NCBI GenBank assembly: GCA_951799425.1
Contig: OX637393.1
Span: forward strand, 21,741,744 to 21,805,743
Origin: Ilex aquifolium
Taxonomy: Eukaryota > Streptophyta > Magnoliopsida > Aquifoliales > Aquifoliaceae
Length of the DNA: 64,000 bases
Direction of reading: 5' to 3'
Shown: positions 23,930 through 35,446 of the stretch, one piece after another
Numbering within the stretch: position 1 is the stretch's first letter
How the letters are laid out: each line of letters starts with the position of its first letter
Notes under the pieces: model-generated
What the model was told of the DNA's origin: nothing
Databases searched by the model: none
The model's input: only the letters and a program-made list of their open reading frames with translations
Translations under genes and position numbers: made by a program

Positions 23930-24992
23930 ACTCACGTTCGAACATTCTCCACAGACTGGCAGCAGAGTAGTTGGTTTGTCACTTGGACTTGGGCGGCATA
24001 CACTATTCCTTCACCCCCTCTTGTCTCCTCCTCTTGCCTATAAATACTCCCTTTGTTCGAGAGCTAAGGGGAACCAAGTAGAGAGGTTGATGGAGGCTTA
24101 GACTCCCACCAATATTGTTGTAGAGTAATTTTACATTTTCTTATATGAAGTAGTTGTTTTAGAGATTAGTTTGACTTAGTCCAACATCTCTTAGCTTGTT
24201 ATAAAATTAGTCTTATGCTTATGCTTTCATTTCCATGCATAGAGGGAGATATCTTATCTTTGGTTCTGGATCACCCTCCAAAAGTGACTATCTTTCTTCT
24301 ACTTTTAATTTGTGTATCATTCACTTCTATTGCTTGAGCTTCCTTCTTCCCTTATAGGAGTGAAACTCTTCCACTTTTCTAGAGCTTCGCCAAAGCCGTG
24401 AAGGGTGGAACGTGATTCACTCATTCTTTGTCGAAGATCGGCTCCTTGGTTATTGTACTTTGTTTTGTGAACCCTCTACTTGGAGGAATGAACATCACTC
24501 ACTTTTCTTGCTTTACCAAAGCCATGAAGAGTGAGTAGTTTCTCATTCACTCTTTAGTAAGAGGAGAAGGGCATGTATAAATTATTCGGATGTTATATTT
24601 GTGTAATTTTGATTATGCTTAATGCTATATATTCCCCATGCTTATTGAAGGATTGATTGCATCTAGCAAATCTAAGGTACTTTGTATAATCAGGAGTTCT
24701 TTCTATAACATAGATAACTCTTGTATAGAAAGACTCATTGGTTCAAGACAAGTACCCCGGCTAGATCTTCATGACTACCCTTCAATCTTCACCATTATTG
24801 TGCTTCAATTAAAGAATGGAAATGAAACATTAATGTCATTATTGTATGTCTTGTAGAAACACTTGCTTGTTTGTAGACGGGTTAAGTCTCGGCACAGACA
24901 ATTCTTGTAAACTTCTAGAAAGACATCGACATCATGTTCTTAATTCTCTTAATCCACCTTTATCTTCCCATTAACCTGCTGTTGACACGGGG
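23930..24992 (+). repeat. second, internal LTR segment of Ath-3
   Basis: After eight bases of leader the sequence returns to the middle of the LTR (matching 22532 on) and follows it to about 24992, including another TATA box near 24039. It then jumps to coding sequence equivalent to the end of gag/protease. The first 410 or so and last 330 or so bases of the LTR are missing. Ath-3 therefore has LTR, partial LTR and pol in a row, with primer site, leader and nearly all of gag deleted. Confidence 0.85.
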
Positions 24993-27900
24993 GTTAATTG
25001 AATCTTTGATACAGGAACATCTGAATGACACATTCTGTGAGATCCCTACTGAATCTTCTCTACTAGAGTTCATCTCATCTGAAACAACAGATGATGGCCC
25101 AAATCCACAAAGTTACCCTACTCATGCTATTGAGACATGGGCCCCCAAATTCGAAGAGATTTCACCTAGTGGCACAAAGCCACTCTCATCAAGTATCAGG
25201 CCACCAAAGCCTGAATTGAAACCTCTCTTATCTGACCTCAAATACGCATTCTTAGGAGAGAACAAGTCATACCCAGTGGTAATTTCATCTAAGCTCACAG
25301 ACTTACAAGAGTCTAAACTGATTGAAGTTCTTCAAATCCATAAAAGCACCATTGGGTGGACCATCGCTGACTTGAAAGGTATAAGCCCGTTAATCTGCAA
25401 TCATGCTATACACCTTGAAGAAGGTTCAAAACCCTCTCGTCAAATACAACGACGACTAAACCCTCACATGAAGGAAGTTGTGAGAACTGAGGTACTCAAG
25501 CTCTTAGATGCAGGGATAATCTTCCCTATCTCTGACAGCAAGTGGGTTAGTCCAACCCAATTTGTGCCCAAAATGTCTAGGGTCACAGTGGTAAAAAATG
25601 ATGCAAATGAACTAGTACCAACTCGAGTCGTCACAGGATGTCGAATGTGTATTGACTATCAAAAACTCAATTTGGTCACTAGAAAATATCACTTTCCTCT
25701 TCCATTTCTTGACCTAGTCCTAGAGAGAATTGTAGGCCACACATTCTACTGTTTCCTAGATGGGTATTCTGGATAAAATCAAATTGAGATAGCACTAGAT
25801 GATCAAGAGAAAACAACCTTCACATGCCCCTTTGGAACTTTTACATTCAAAAGGATGTCATTTGGACTTTGTAACGCTCCTGTAACATTCCAAAGATGTA
25901 TGCTAAGCTTGTTCAGTGATATGGTTGAAATTTTTTTGGAAGTATTCATGGATGACTTTTCTGTATATGGTGATTCCTTTGATTTGTGTCTGACCAATCT
26001 GGAGAAAGTGCTAATCAGATGTAAGGAAGCTAATTTAGTGCTCAATTGGAAAAAATTCCATTTCATGGTAACACAAGGCATTTTCCTTGGTCACATTGTG
26101 TCGTCTGAGGGCATGAAAGTTGACAAGGCAAAAATAGATTTGATTGGAAATTTGCCTGCCCCTAAGACTGTAAAGGATGTCCGATCATTCCTAGGGCATG
26201 CAGGTTTTTACAGGAGATTCATAAAAGATTTCAGTATCATAGCAAAACCCATGTGTCATCTTCTAAGTCAGGAAGTAATCTTTGATTGGAATGAAACATG
26301 CCAAAAAGCCTTTGACAAGCTGAAAGACATATTAATTTCTGCTCCAATAATGCAACCCCCTGATTGGAATCTACCCTTTGAACTAATGTGTGATGTAAGT
26401 GATTATGCTGTAGGTGTTGTATTGGGACAAAAGAAAGATAAGAAACCCCATGTGATTTACTATGCAAGCAAAACTTTGAATGATGCTCAAATGAATTATT
26501 CAACAACTGAAAAAGAATTGCTTGCTGTAGTTTTTGCTCTAGAAAAATTCTGTTTTTATCCTGTTGGTTCTTCTGTTACTGTATTCACTGACCATGCAGC
26601 CCTAAAATTCTTACTCATAAAGAAGGACGTCAAGCCAAGACTCTTGAGATGGATACTCTTGCTCCAAGAGTTTGATCTTGTCATCAATGACAAGAAAGGT
26701 GTCGAGAATGTGGTGGCAGATCATCTGTCCAGATTAACATATGAAATTCGTGAAAATGGACTGCCAATCAATGAGAAATTCCCCGATGAACAATTGTTCA
26801 TAATTGATAAGACACCATGGTACGTAGATATTGCTAACTTCCTTGCTACTGGTACACTCCCTCCATCCTTTACCATGATGGGCAAAAAGAAATTTTGAGG
26901 GAGGTTCGTAACTTCTTTTGGGAGGATCCCTACGTATTCAAGTACTGTAAGGATCAAATTATAAGGCGTTGCATCCCTGCTTATGAAAGCAGCCAGGTAA
27001 TAACATTTTGTCATTCTGAAGCATGCGGTGGTCATTTTTCATCAAGAAAAATCGCTGCAAAAATATTACAGTGTAGATTTTACTGGCCCACACTTTTCAA
27101 AGATGTCCATGCCTTTTGTTTAAGTTGTGATAGATGCCAAAGTTTGGGAAGCATTTCTAAAAGAAACATGATGCCCTTAAACCCCATTCTGATAATTGAA
27201 ATTTTTGACTGTTAGGGCATCGATTTTATGGGGCCGTTTCCCCCTTCCTTTGGCTATCTATACATTTTAGTGGTTGTAGACTATGTATCCAAATGGGTTG
27301 AAGGAATTTCATACCGAAACAATGATCACCAAACAGTGATCAAGTTTTTAAAAGAAAATATTTTGTCCCGGTTTGGAATTCCAAAATCAATCATAAGTGA
27401 TGGGGGTGCTCATTTTTGCAATCGTCCCTTCTAGAATTTGATGAAAAAATACTTGATCTTTCACAAAATTGCAACCCCTTATCATCAACAGACCAGTGGA
27501 CAAGCTAAACTAGCTAATCGGGAGAACAAATTAATTTTAGAAAAAACGGTGAATCCAGACCGCAAAGATTGGTCGTTAAGACTAACTGATGCACCATGGG
27601 CATACCGCACTACTTTTAAAATAATTTTAGGCATGTCTCCTTATCGATTAGTCTATGGAAAGTCGTGTCACCTACCTGTGGAATTGGAACATAGGACATA
27701 CTGGGCTATTAAAACAATGAATTTTAACCTAGACAAGGCTGGACTAGCAAGAAAATTTTAGATAAATGAATTGGAGGAATTGAGAAATGAAGCATATGAG
27801 AATGCTAAGATTGCTAAAACCAGGATGAAAATTTTTCATGACAAAAACATTGTGCGGAAATCTTTTGAGCCTTCTCAAAAAGTCCTATTATTTAATTCAA

Positions 27901-28188
27901 GACTCTGTCTCTTTCTTGGTAAGTTGAAGTCAAGATGGACTGGGCCTTACATTGTCAAAAAGGTGTTTGGACATGGAGTAGTTGAAGTGGAGAATCCTTC
28001 GAACGATAATATCTCTTACTGTTAATGGTCAGCGGTTGAAACCATTTTTGGAGGATTTTGTTAAAAATGTGGAAACCATTCTTTTAATGGAACCAGAATA
28101 CTCCTCCGAGATTCGTGCCTGCCGACACTCAAGTGGATCGGGTCAGGAAAAATCTAACCCAACCCGACCCACTCGGGCACCTTTATAA
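24993..28188 (+). pseudogene. pol: Ath-3 pol (broken, no gag)
   Basis: Starts inside the linker between protease and reverse transcriptase (SLIQEHLNDTFCEIPTESS). RT carries CIDYQKLN, FGLCNAPVTFQRCM and FMDDFSVYGDSF (about 25945-25980). RNase H shows [15 protein letters not shown] and [11 protein letters not shown]. Integrase has the HHCC finger ([10 protein letters not shown] to CDRCQSLG, about 27010-27150) and core parts DGGAHFCN and [15 protein letters not shown]; the end matches Ath-4 (FLEDFVKN...). Premature stops occur at about 25774, 27213, 27432 and 27759. Frameshifts occur near 26895 (a missing base in the Phe codons) and near 28000. Without gag and primer site it could at most have been a non-autonomous copy. 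Confidence 0.9.
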
Positions 28189-28764
28189 GGCTCCCACTCT
28201 TTTTCTTCTTTTTTTCCCAGCCGCCGCTGTTGGCCCCCCCCCCCCCCCCCCCGCAATTTTTTATTCTTCTTCTTTCTTTTCTTCTTCGTTTTCTCTGTTA
28301 TCTGATAAAAAACCCATGACCACACACTTTACAAATACAATCTTTTGCTTCATATTTTGCATTTTAACCTTATATTTGATCACAGGTGTTCTTCTCTTGT
28401 TCGCACTTACACACAAGGATTTTCAGCCTACCCGAAACCCAGATCTGCGCACAGATGAGTAATTCGTGTATTTTTACTTGTAGGTTTCAGCAGATGAACA
28501 GATCTCTACCATTCAACCTCATCCGTGAACTGGTAAATTCGAAACATTAGGGACAATGTTCTGTTTAGGTTGGGGGGGTGAGAACTACAGTTCATATTGC
28601 CCGTAAATTTTTAAAATTTTTGTTGTTGTTGTTGTTGTTGTTCTGATCATACTATGTACCTTGCCTTGTATAAATTGATGATTATGTCTGTGAGTCAGCT
28701 TCAATCGTCTTTGTGACTGGCAGACGTTAAAGAACCAGATAGTGAGTCTTAAAGCTTAGAAAGC
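28189..28764 (+). other. Ath-3 spacer between pol and ORF2
   Basis: Non-coding. It holds a pyrimidine-rich stretch ending TTTTTTTCCCAG (about 28208-28219) that looks like a 3' splice acceptor. A run of 19 C follows at 28234-28252, then CT-rich sequence, a GTT repeat at about 28621-28641, and the tract TTTAGGTTGGGGGGTG (28564-28579), which equals the terminal polypurine tract of Ath-4. Confidence 0.7.
28564..28579 (+). promoter_or_regulatory. internal polypurine-like tract of Ath-3
   Basis: TTTAGGTTGGGGGGTG, the same purine word that lies before the 3' LTR in Ath-4 (minus strand, 33615-33630). It may act as a second plus-strand priming site during reverse transcription; that role is an inference. 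Confidence 0.5.
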
Positions 28765-29175
28765 ATGGATGTTAAACTTTTTTGGTTTAGTCTATGAGTT
28801 CTACGCACTTTTCCATCTTATGTGCATACTGTGATCATGAGTAAAGCAAGATTGGTAAGGAAGGCCGAAATCCAAGAAAAACAAGTAAAACCCCTCTGTG
28901 GTAGAAGCACCTTTGCTAAACGCCGTCGTGCCAAAAGACTTGGTGCTTGTAAACAATGTAGGATAGTCTTTCACGAGAAAAGATATAACCAATATTCTGA
29001 ACCAATTTCCGGTCACGCACTCGATCGATTAGACTGGATAGTGAATGGGCTGAGTAAGGATTACCCTGATACGCCATACTATTCCGGTACTTTGCTTAAC
29101 CGGTTTGTGAGAGAGGAAATTGGGAGAGTCACTGGTTGTCCGAACTACACAGACACAGAAGGAGACTCAGATTAG
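28765..29175 (+). pseudogene. Ath-3 ORF2, small Cys/His-rich protein
   Basis: A 137-codon frame homologous over its whole length to the ORFs at 37361-37771 (Ath-4) and 53255-53659 (Ath-5). The shared core is LCGRSTFAK, ACKQCxxVFH, YNQ, LDWIVNG, SKDYPDTP and LNRFVREE. Its Cys/His spacing suggests a zinc-binding fold. A TGA at 28795 stands where Ath-4 has Gly; translation could still start at the Met at 28837, close to the conserved ARLVRKAEIQEKQ segment. The Cys in ACKQC is followed here by Arg-Ile instead of Gly-Arg. I do not recognise the family. Confidence 0.7.
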
Positions 29176-29436
29176 ATTATTTCTGTAAGAAACTGTACTT
29201 TTGTTGGGATGAAAGCCAAAGGTCCGAATTTTTTGTAAAAAGTGTAAAAAGCTTTTTGTACAAACTCTTTTGATTGAAATGAAAATATGGGCCGAGTAAG
29301 AAATGTCCCAGAATACCAACCTAAAACGTGGGTAGGGACTTATCCTGAGACGCCATAGGTTCTTGGTTTAAACTTGTGTGTTTAGTCCTCTTTGATTTTG
29401 TATAGTGTAGTGCAGAAATTTTTTATTTTTGATTCA
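29176..29436 (+). other. Ath-3 spacer after ORF2
   Basis: Non-coding, AT-rich; conserved as sequence with the equivalent spacers of Ath-4 (about 37100-37360) and Ath-5 (about 52990-53254). No further signal seen. Confidence 0.6.
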
Positions 29437-29439
29437 ACG

Positions 29440-29743
29440 TTCGAACGCCAGGTGACGTTCGAACGTCAGCTGCTTATAGTACTCAACTTCTGATGAAACT
29501 TAAAAGTACTGGGAGCTCAGCCCGTTCGAACGCCAATAGAACGTTCGAACAAGATTAACGTTCGAACGCCAATAGACCGTTCGAATGAAGAGAACTTACA
29601 GTACTTTGGCCTCTGACAGAACTCAAAAGTACTGGGAGCTCACCACGTTTGAACGACAACCACATTCGAACGATCTGTTTAAAATCCTTCTATACACGTT
29701 CGAACGTTACCCACGTTCGAACGTCACGACTCAGGCTATAAAA
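29440..29743 (+). promoter_or_regulatory. internal promoter in front of Ath-3 ORF3
   Basis: TTCGAA cores from 29440 to 29721, several in pairs 17-19 bases apart, interspersed with AGTACTGGGAG segments. About 16 bases after the last copy stands a TATA box in CTCAGGCTATAAAA (TATAAAA at 29737-29743). The ORF3 start codon is at 29960, about 220 bases on. The same order and spacing occur in Ath-4 and Ath-5. Confidence 0.65.
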
Positions 29744-29959
29744 GTCTGGTTCGTCTTCCCCATTTCAAAAACCCCAAAACCCTTCAAAATCTCTAAAACC
29801 CAAAACTGTCTTTTCACTACCCAGACCACAAAGCACCCCTCATTCCCTATTTCTACCTAAAATCAACCCTCCCAAGACCATTCCCACATCAAAAACTTCC
29901 ATTTTCACCAAGAAATCAAAACTTTCAACACCCCCACAAACTTAAAACTGAAAAACACC

Positions 29960-31066
29960 ATGCCAAGGGTCAAGCTACCTTCCAGGCGCATTCCACCAAC
30001 CCAAGAGCCCAATTTCGTTGAGGAAGTGGTTGAAGTAAGAGAAGGGAGGCCTCCCCTTACACTGAGATACGACAAGACCAGATTTCCTACGGCTCTAAAA
30101 GCTGACAGGTACGAAAATTTTTACCAAAAACATGCAGTGGTTTGTGAGAGGGATGTGGTTTTTACTGATTTTATTGAATTGGGTATAATGGCGGAGATGG
30201 AGAGGAGGGGTTGGATCTTGTATTTGCAAAACGGCGGAGAGGCCGTAGTAGACTTGGTACGGGAGTTTTAGTCCAACGCCGAGATCGTCAATGGGGCGTT
30301 GAAAAGCTATGTGAGGGGCATCTGCATAGATGTGGATGAAGATTACATTTGGGGGATAAGGCAAGAAGTGCCTCGGGTACCAAGTCCCACCTATCCCCCG
30401 AGAAAGAACGTGACAATGAATGTGGTTGGAAGGAACTGACTGGAGTGCCTAATTTTTCTTGGACTGGGAATAAATTCTTTAAACAAGGAGAATTGACTGA
30501 TAAATATAAGATCTTGAACTTGATTGCGGTTGCCAACTTTGCTCCGATAGGAAGAAAAAATGAAATCCTCCCCGACATGGCTCGACTATTGTATGAAATT
30601 GGAAAAAGGGCAAAGCATCGACCTCCCCACCCTAGTTTTGACAGAGATGAAGAAAGGGTGTGACGTGAAGCGGAATTCACTTCCCTTCGGCACCCTAGTG
30701 ACTGAAATATGCAAAGACCATGGGGTTAGGGAGAAGCCAGAAATGGAGATCCAAAAGCCAATGGGGTCACTGAACAAGGCGTCCTTCTGGAGGAGCCAAG
30801 GTTATAGTGGCGGACCAGCGGCTAGACAGGAGATGCCCCTTACCCATGGAGTGGACGAGGTGCAAGAAGAGCTTGATGCGGAGGAGGGGAGAGAGATGGA
30901 GGAAGAGAGAGAGTAGCCACATGAGGCAAGCCCCAGCACCAGTAGTCGGAGATCACTGAGAGACATTATGCTTGACATCGAGACCAACCAAGACAAGATT
31001 CTCCGACAGTAGGAGGAGATCCTTGGCCTTCTGAGGGGTGGACATGGTGGACCTGGTGGGGAGTGA
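29960..31066 (+). pseudogene. Ath-3 ORF3, putative plant transposon protein (broken)
   Basis: The start MPRVKLPSRR is shared with Ath-4 and Ath-5. Conserved features are RYDKTRFPTALKADRYENFY, MERRGW, VREF, DEDYIWGIRQEVPRVP, LTGVPNFSW, NLIAVANFAPIGRKNEILP and MKKGCDVKRNSLPFGT, followed by an acidic Glu-rich tail. It occupies the env position of Athila-type elements but shows no signal peptide or membrane segment. It resembles the putative plant transposon protein family. Stops lie at 30269-30271 and 30914-30916, frameshifts near 30425 and 30605, and a further stop near 31010. Confidence 0.8.
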
Positions 31067-31673
31067 GATAGAGGGATTCCTGTTATTGATTATGGTTTTT
31101 ATGTGTTTATTACTTCTTTTTATGAGTTTCTTCTTTGGTAGTTGTTAAGGATATTGTGAGTTTTTGTGTGATTGATTATTTCTTTTTTTTTTTTGTGGAT
31201 GAATTGGATCGTTGATCTTTGATATGAACAAATCATATTCTATGAAATGAATGGTTCAATTGATCACTTTTATCTGTTTTAAATGCATATGTAGATTTAG
31301 CTTAATATTGATATATGATGGAACGAATGTGGATGTTAACAATGTTTGTTAAAGTAACTACGCATATGATCGGTTTGACACCTCAACCTATCAACCGAGA
31401 CTTAAAACCACATTTCTTGGAAAAATGATATTTTCTCTATGAATAAATTGTCAAATGTGCATCGTTATTTGTTATTTTAAAGGTACAAGATGATCGGAAT
31501 CGGAAATAGAATCGGTATATAACTAACATTCCCTGGAAAACCCGACATAACCAGTGGAGATAACAAAGGATACCATGGTAAGTTTCGAGCCTTACGATGC
31601 TTTCGAGAGACAATCAATGTTTACTCAAGTAAGGTCTTTCACTCTCAATTTTTCAATAATCTCATTAACCTTG
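31067..31673 (+). other. Ath-3 3' non-coding region, first part
   Basis: Non-coding; homologous on the opposite strand to 34850-35446 of Ath-4. It stops at 31678, where Ath-4 is inserted, and continues at 45982. Confidence 0.75.
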
Positions 31674-31678
31674 CTTTG
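31674..31678. repeat. target-site duplication of Ath-4
   Basis: CTTTG at 31674-31678 corresponds to CTTTC at 45977-45981 (four of five bases). The uninterrupted version of this site exists in the same region of Ath-4 itself (minus strand near 34860), where the reading is GCTTTGATTGACGCA. That shows CTTTG was the original target and CTTTC is a later change. Confidence 0.85.
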
Positions 31679-33614
31679 TGTTCTTGATCCGAAATGTGTA
31701 CACCCAAGTGCAAGCGGTTAAGCTGTAGTAATAATCTGGTTTGAGTCCGGAGTCGAATCCACAAGGAACTTTTGTTGATATTTCTAAGGCAAGCAGTGGT
31801 AGAGACATATTGATTGTAACCCTTGAGATTTGCTGTGAGATATGAGTTTTTCTGGACAGAATATAAGATTCTTTCCAAGAGGATTTTCTTAACAAAATAG
31901 GAAATAAGTGCTAATTAAAAAGAGTCACTCTTTAGTGCAAGGATCTGGACATGTAGTTAGTTATCCGGTTTGTCATAATTGTGCTTGATAACTCAATTAA
32001 CTCCCGTGTCAACAGCAAGTTAATCGGAAGATAAAGATGGATTGTGAGAATTAAGAACATGATTCCGATGTCTTTCTAGAAGTTTACAAGAATTGCCTGT
32101 GCCGAGACTTAACCCGTCTACAAACAAGCAAGTGTTTCTACAAGACATCCAATTATGATATTAATATTCCATTCTTTAAATGAAGTACAATAAGGGGGAG
32201 GATTGAAGGGTAGTCATGAGGATCTAGCCGGGGTACTTGCCTTGAATTGATGAGTCTTTCTATGCAAGAGTCATCCGTGTCATAGAAAGAGCTCACAGTT
32301 ATACAAAGTACCTTAGCTTTGCTAGATGCAATCAATCATCCAATAACAAGAAAAAATAAACGTTAAGCATAAAAAAAATGCACAAATATGATTCCCGGAT
32401 AACTTATACATGCCCTTCTCCTCTTACTAAATAGTGAATGAGAAACTACTCATTCTTCATGACTTGGGTAAAGCTAGAAAAGTGAGTGATGCTCATCCCT
32501 CCAAGTAGAGAACTTAAAAGATAAAGTAACAACAAACACAGAGCCAATCTTTAACAAAGAATGGGTGAATCACGTTCCACTCTTCACGGCTTTGGTAAAG
32601 CTCTAGAAAAGTGGAAGAGTTTCACTCTTCTAAGAAAAAAAGAAGCTCAAGCAATGGAAGTGAAATGCAAGAACAATAAAAGTAGAAGAAAACTAGTCAC
32701 ATTTAGAGGGTGGCTTCCTCAACCAAGAATTGGAGGGTCTCTTCCTCAACCAAAAGATGAACTATCTCTCTTCTATGCATGTAAAATGAAAGCATAAGCG
32801 TAAAACTACTTTTATAACAAGCAAGAGATGTTGGACTAAAGCCAAACTAATCTCTAAGATAAAAACTTCATACAAGAAAAATAAGCTAAATCTACAATGA
32901 GAGTGGGAGTCTAAGTCTCCATCAATTATTTTACTTGGCTCCTCTAGCTCTCCAACAAGGGGAGTATTTATAGGCAAGAGGAGGAGACAAGAGGAGGTGA
33001 AGGAATAGTGTTTTTCGCCCAAGTCCAAGTGAAAAGCCAACAACTCTGCTGCCAGTCTGTGGAGAACGTTCGAACGTGAGTTGGCGTTCGAACGTTGTTT
33101 CTGTTTTTGCACTAAGGGCGTTCGAACGTTTACTGCCGTTCGAACGTTTCTTCTGTTTTTTGCACTAAGGGCGTTCGAACGCCAGATGTGTTTTGACCCT
33201 TTCACTCGAGTGGTCTGTTGGTCTTCTGTGAAGTTCAGTTCCAACTCTATGCAGTAGTCTGGTCTTCAATCAACTCAAGTGCACGTTCGAACGTGAGTTG
33301 GCGTTCGGACGTGACACTCAAGTGCTTCAGAGCTTCAGTCTTCTTTCCTAACTGCAACATGCCTTCTCTTAGCAGTTGAGTCTGCTACAGTGTAATGTGG
33401 ACGTTCGAACGTGAGTTGGCGTTCGAACGTTCTGGCTGTGCTCCAAGCTTCTCCAATTTTGGGCTCTAATGTGTTGGTGTTGCATCCAAGTGTGGTACTT
33501 GTTGTTCTTGGGTCCTTGTTCAGTTTAGGGCCTGAAATGACATCACTTAAACTCCATCAAAGTACAATTAGTCTTAAAATGACATAGTAATATGCTAATT
33601 TTAAGTGCTAATCA
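31679..33614 (-). repeat. 3' LTR of Ath-4
   Basis: On the minus strand it starts TGATTAGCACTTAAAATTAG at 33614 and ends TTTCGGATCAAGAACA at 31679; 1936 bp. It belongs to the same alpha group as the Ath-3 LTRs. The minus-strand TATA box CTATAAATA is at 32965-32973. TTCGAA palindromes run from 33069 to 33427, several as the pair with GAGTTGGC between them. Confidence 0.95.
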
Positions 33615-33630
33615 CACCCCCCAACCTAAA
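33615..33630 (-). promoter_or_regulatory. polypurine tract of Ath-4
   Basis: Minus strand TTTAGGTTGGGGGGTG, ending exactly at the LTR start. Its 15-base core is repeated between pol and ORF2 at about 37953-37967. Confidence 0.85.
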
Positions 33631-35446
33631 TATTGCTAGTCTCTAGTAATATAAAAAAAGAAAAATCTACTTCTAATGCCATTTTCGTAGGTCATCCGGT
33701 TGCATTTAGCTTATGCAACAAGCCGTTGAACCACTAGGTTTACCCTAGCGGATGAGTGTTGTCTCGTGACGGTTTCCAGGGAAGCTACCCACAAACTTCG
33801 GTCGAACAGATGTGCATAGGGGAATGCTGATTAAAGTAAATTAGCATCATGGTCGTTGGGACACCAGATTCTCAATTTTAACTTATATCTCACACGTCTT
33901 TATTTCACAGGTATTCATTCTATGCAAAAATTATCATTTGTTACATTGGTATTTGAAATTCTCAATGCAGTAGGAATGATCATTCAAGCAACAGGAATTT
34001 GTTATATAACAAATACTCCCTTTTATCTCCTTCCATGGATAGTTTCGATTTCACAAACCTCACGTAGTATACCCTCAACAAAAGTTCACTCTGATTATAG
34101 TGACTTGTTTCTCACAGATCATGTGATCAGAAGACGGTCAATCGAAAAATCACATGCACAATTAGAAAGGGAGCGCTAGTTTAAGGAAGCAATAAATCAT
34201 TTTTGGCATAATCTCATAAAAGGATATTGACGCAATTTAAAGAAATGCTATTTATCATATCCCAATTTTGATTAACAACACATGCATGTAACAGACTTGA
34301 GATCAATTAGGGCTTTTCATAGGTTGTAGCGTGGCCAGAGGTCAGTGGCTAACGAAACGACGTCAGGGATTTTCAAAAGCTATCTTCTGTTTACGTATTG
34401 TAGCACAACTTTTTCTAACTTTTTGATATTTTGCCTGGAGATGACATTTCTTTCTTTCACTTTTCTCATTTTTCACTTTCTTGGCAAGTTCTTGCCTTTT
34501 TGCTTCTTTTCTGTTTCAATTGTTCCAATAAACTCTTCTTGGATGATAATCTCGAATGCTTCTTTTTCTTTTCCTTTTTCTGTTATCATATTACAAAGAG
34601 GATGTAAGAAAATTAGATAGCCAAGGTATGTCAAGTATGTTTTCCTGTGGATTGGTAATCATATAGGTTTATCAAAGAAAAATTCATACATTGATGGCTC
34701 AAACATGGCTAACGAGGGATAAGTTTTGTCAAAGAAAGGTCTAAAGCTCAATATTATATCAAAGATGGCCTAAGATCATTTCTCAAGCATGTGCACATGT
34801 ATGTGTCGTATGCGATGGTTCCTTGTGGGATATGTCAATAGATCACTTTTAAGTGCGTCAATCAAAGCAAGGTTAATGAGATCATTCAAAAATTGAGAGT
34901 GAAAAGAATTTACTTGAGTAAACATTGATTGTCTCTCGAAAGCATCGTTAGGTTCGAAACTCACCTTGGTGTTCTTTGTTATCTCCACTATGTATGTCGG
35001 GTTTTCCAGGGGGTATTGGTTATATACCAATTCCATTTTCGAGTCAGATCTTCCTGTACCTTTAAAATAACAAATATCGATGTACATATGACAATTTAAG
35101 TATAGAGAGAATACCAATTTTTTTCAAGAAATGTGGTTTTAAGTCTCGGTTGATAAATTGAGGTGTCAAACCGATCATGTGCATATTTAATCTAGCATGC
35201 ATTCTTAACATCCACATTTGTTCCATCACATTTTAATTTTATGCTAAATCTACAAATGCATTAAAACAAATAAAAGTGATAAATGGAACCATTCATTTCT
35301 CAAAATATCATCTTTTAATATCAACGGTTCGATTCATTCACAATCACACAAAAAAAACTTACAACTATCAAAGAAGAAATTCATAAAAAGAAGCACTTTA
35401 AACAAATATAAAAACAAGAACAAGAACAGAAATCCCTCTCTCTCTC
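33631..35446 (-). other. 3' non-coding region of Ath-4
   Basis: Non-coding. It contains the uninterrupted counterparts of two insertion sites in Ath-3: that of Ath-4 itself (near 34860) and that of the MITE (near 34185). Short frames here are not conserved in Ath-3. Confidence 0.8.

Noticed and set aside
29440-29725. CRISPR-like array
   Set aside because: The repeats are 10-12 bp palindromes with irregular spacing in a plant retrotransposon; there is no cas gene and the host is eukaryotic.
32762-33244. 160-codon minus-strand frame, also at 45124-45606
   Set aside because: The two copies are the same position in the two LTRs of Ath-4, so they are not independent evidence. The frame crosses the palindrome array and TATA region and is not open in the Ath-3 LTRs.
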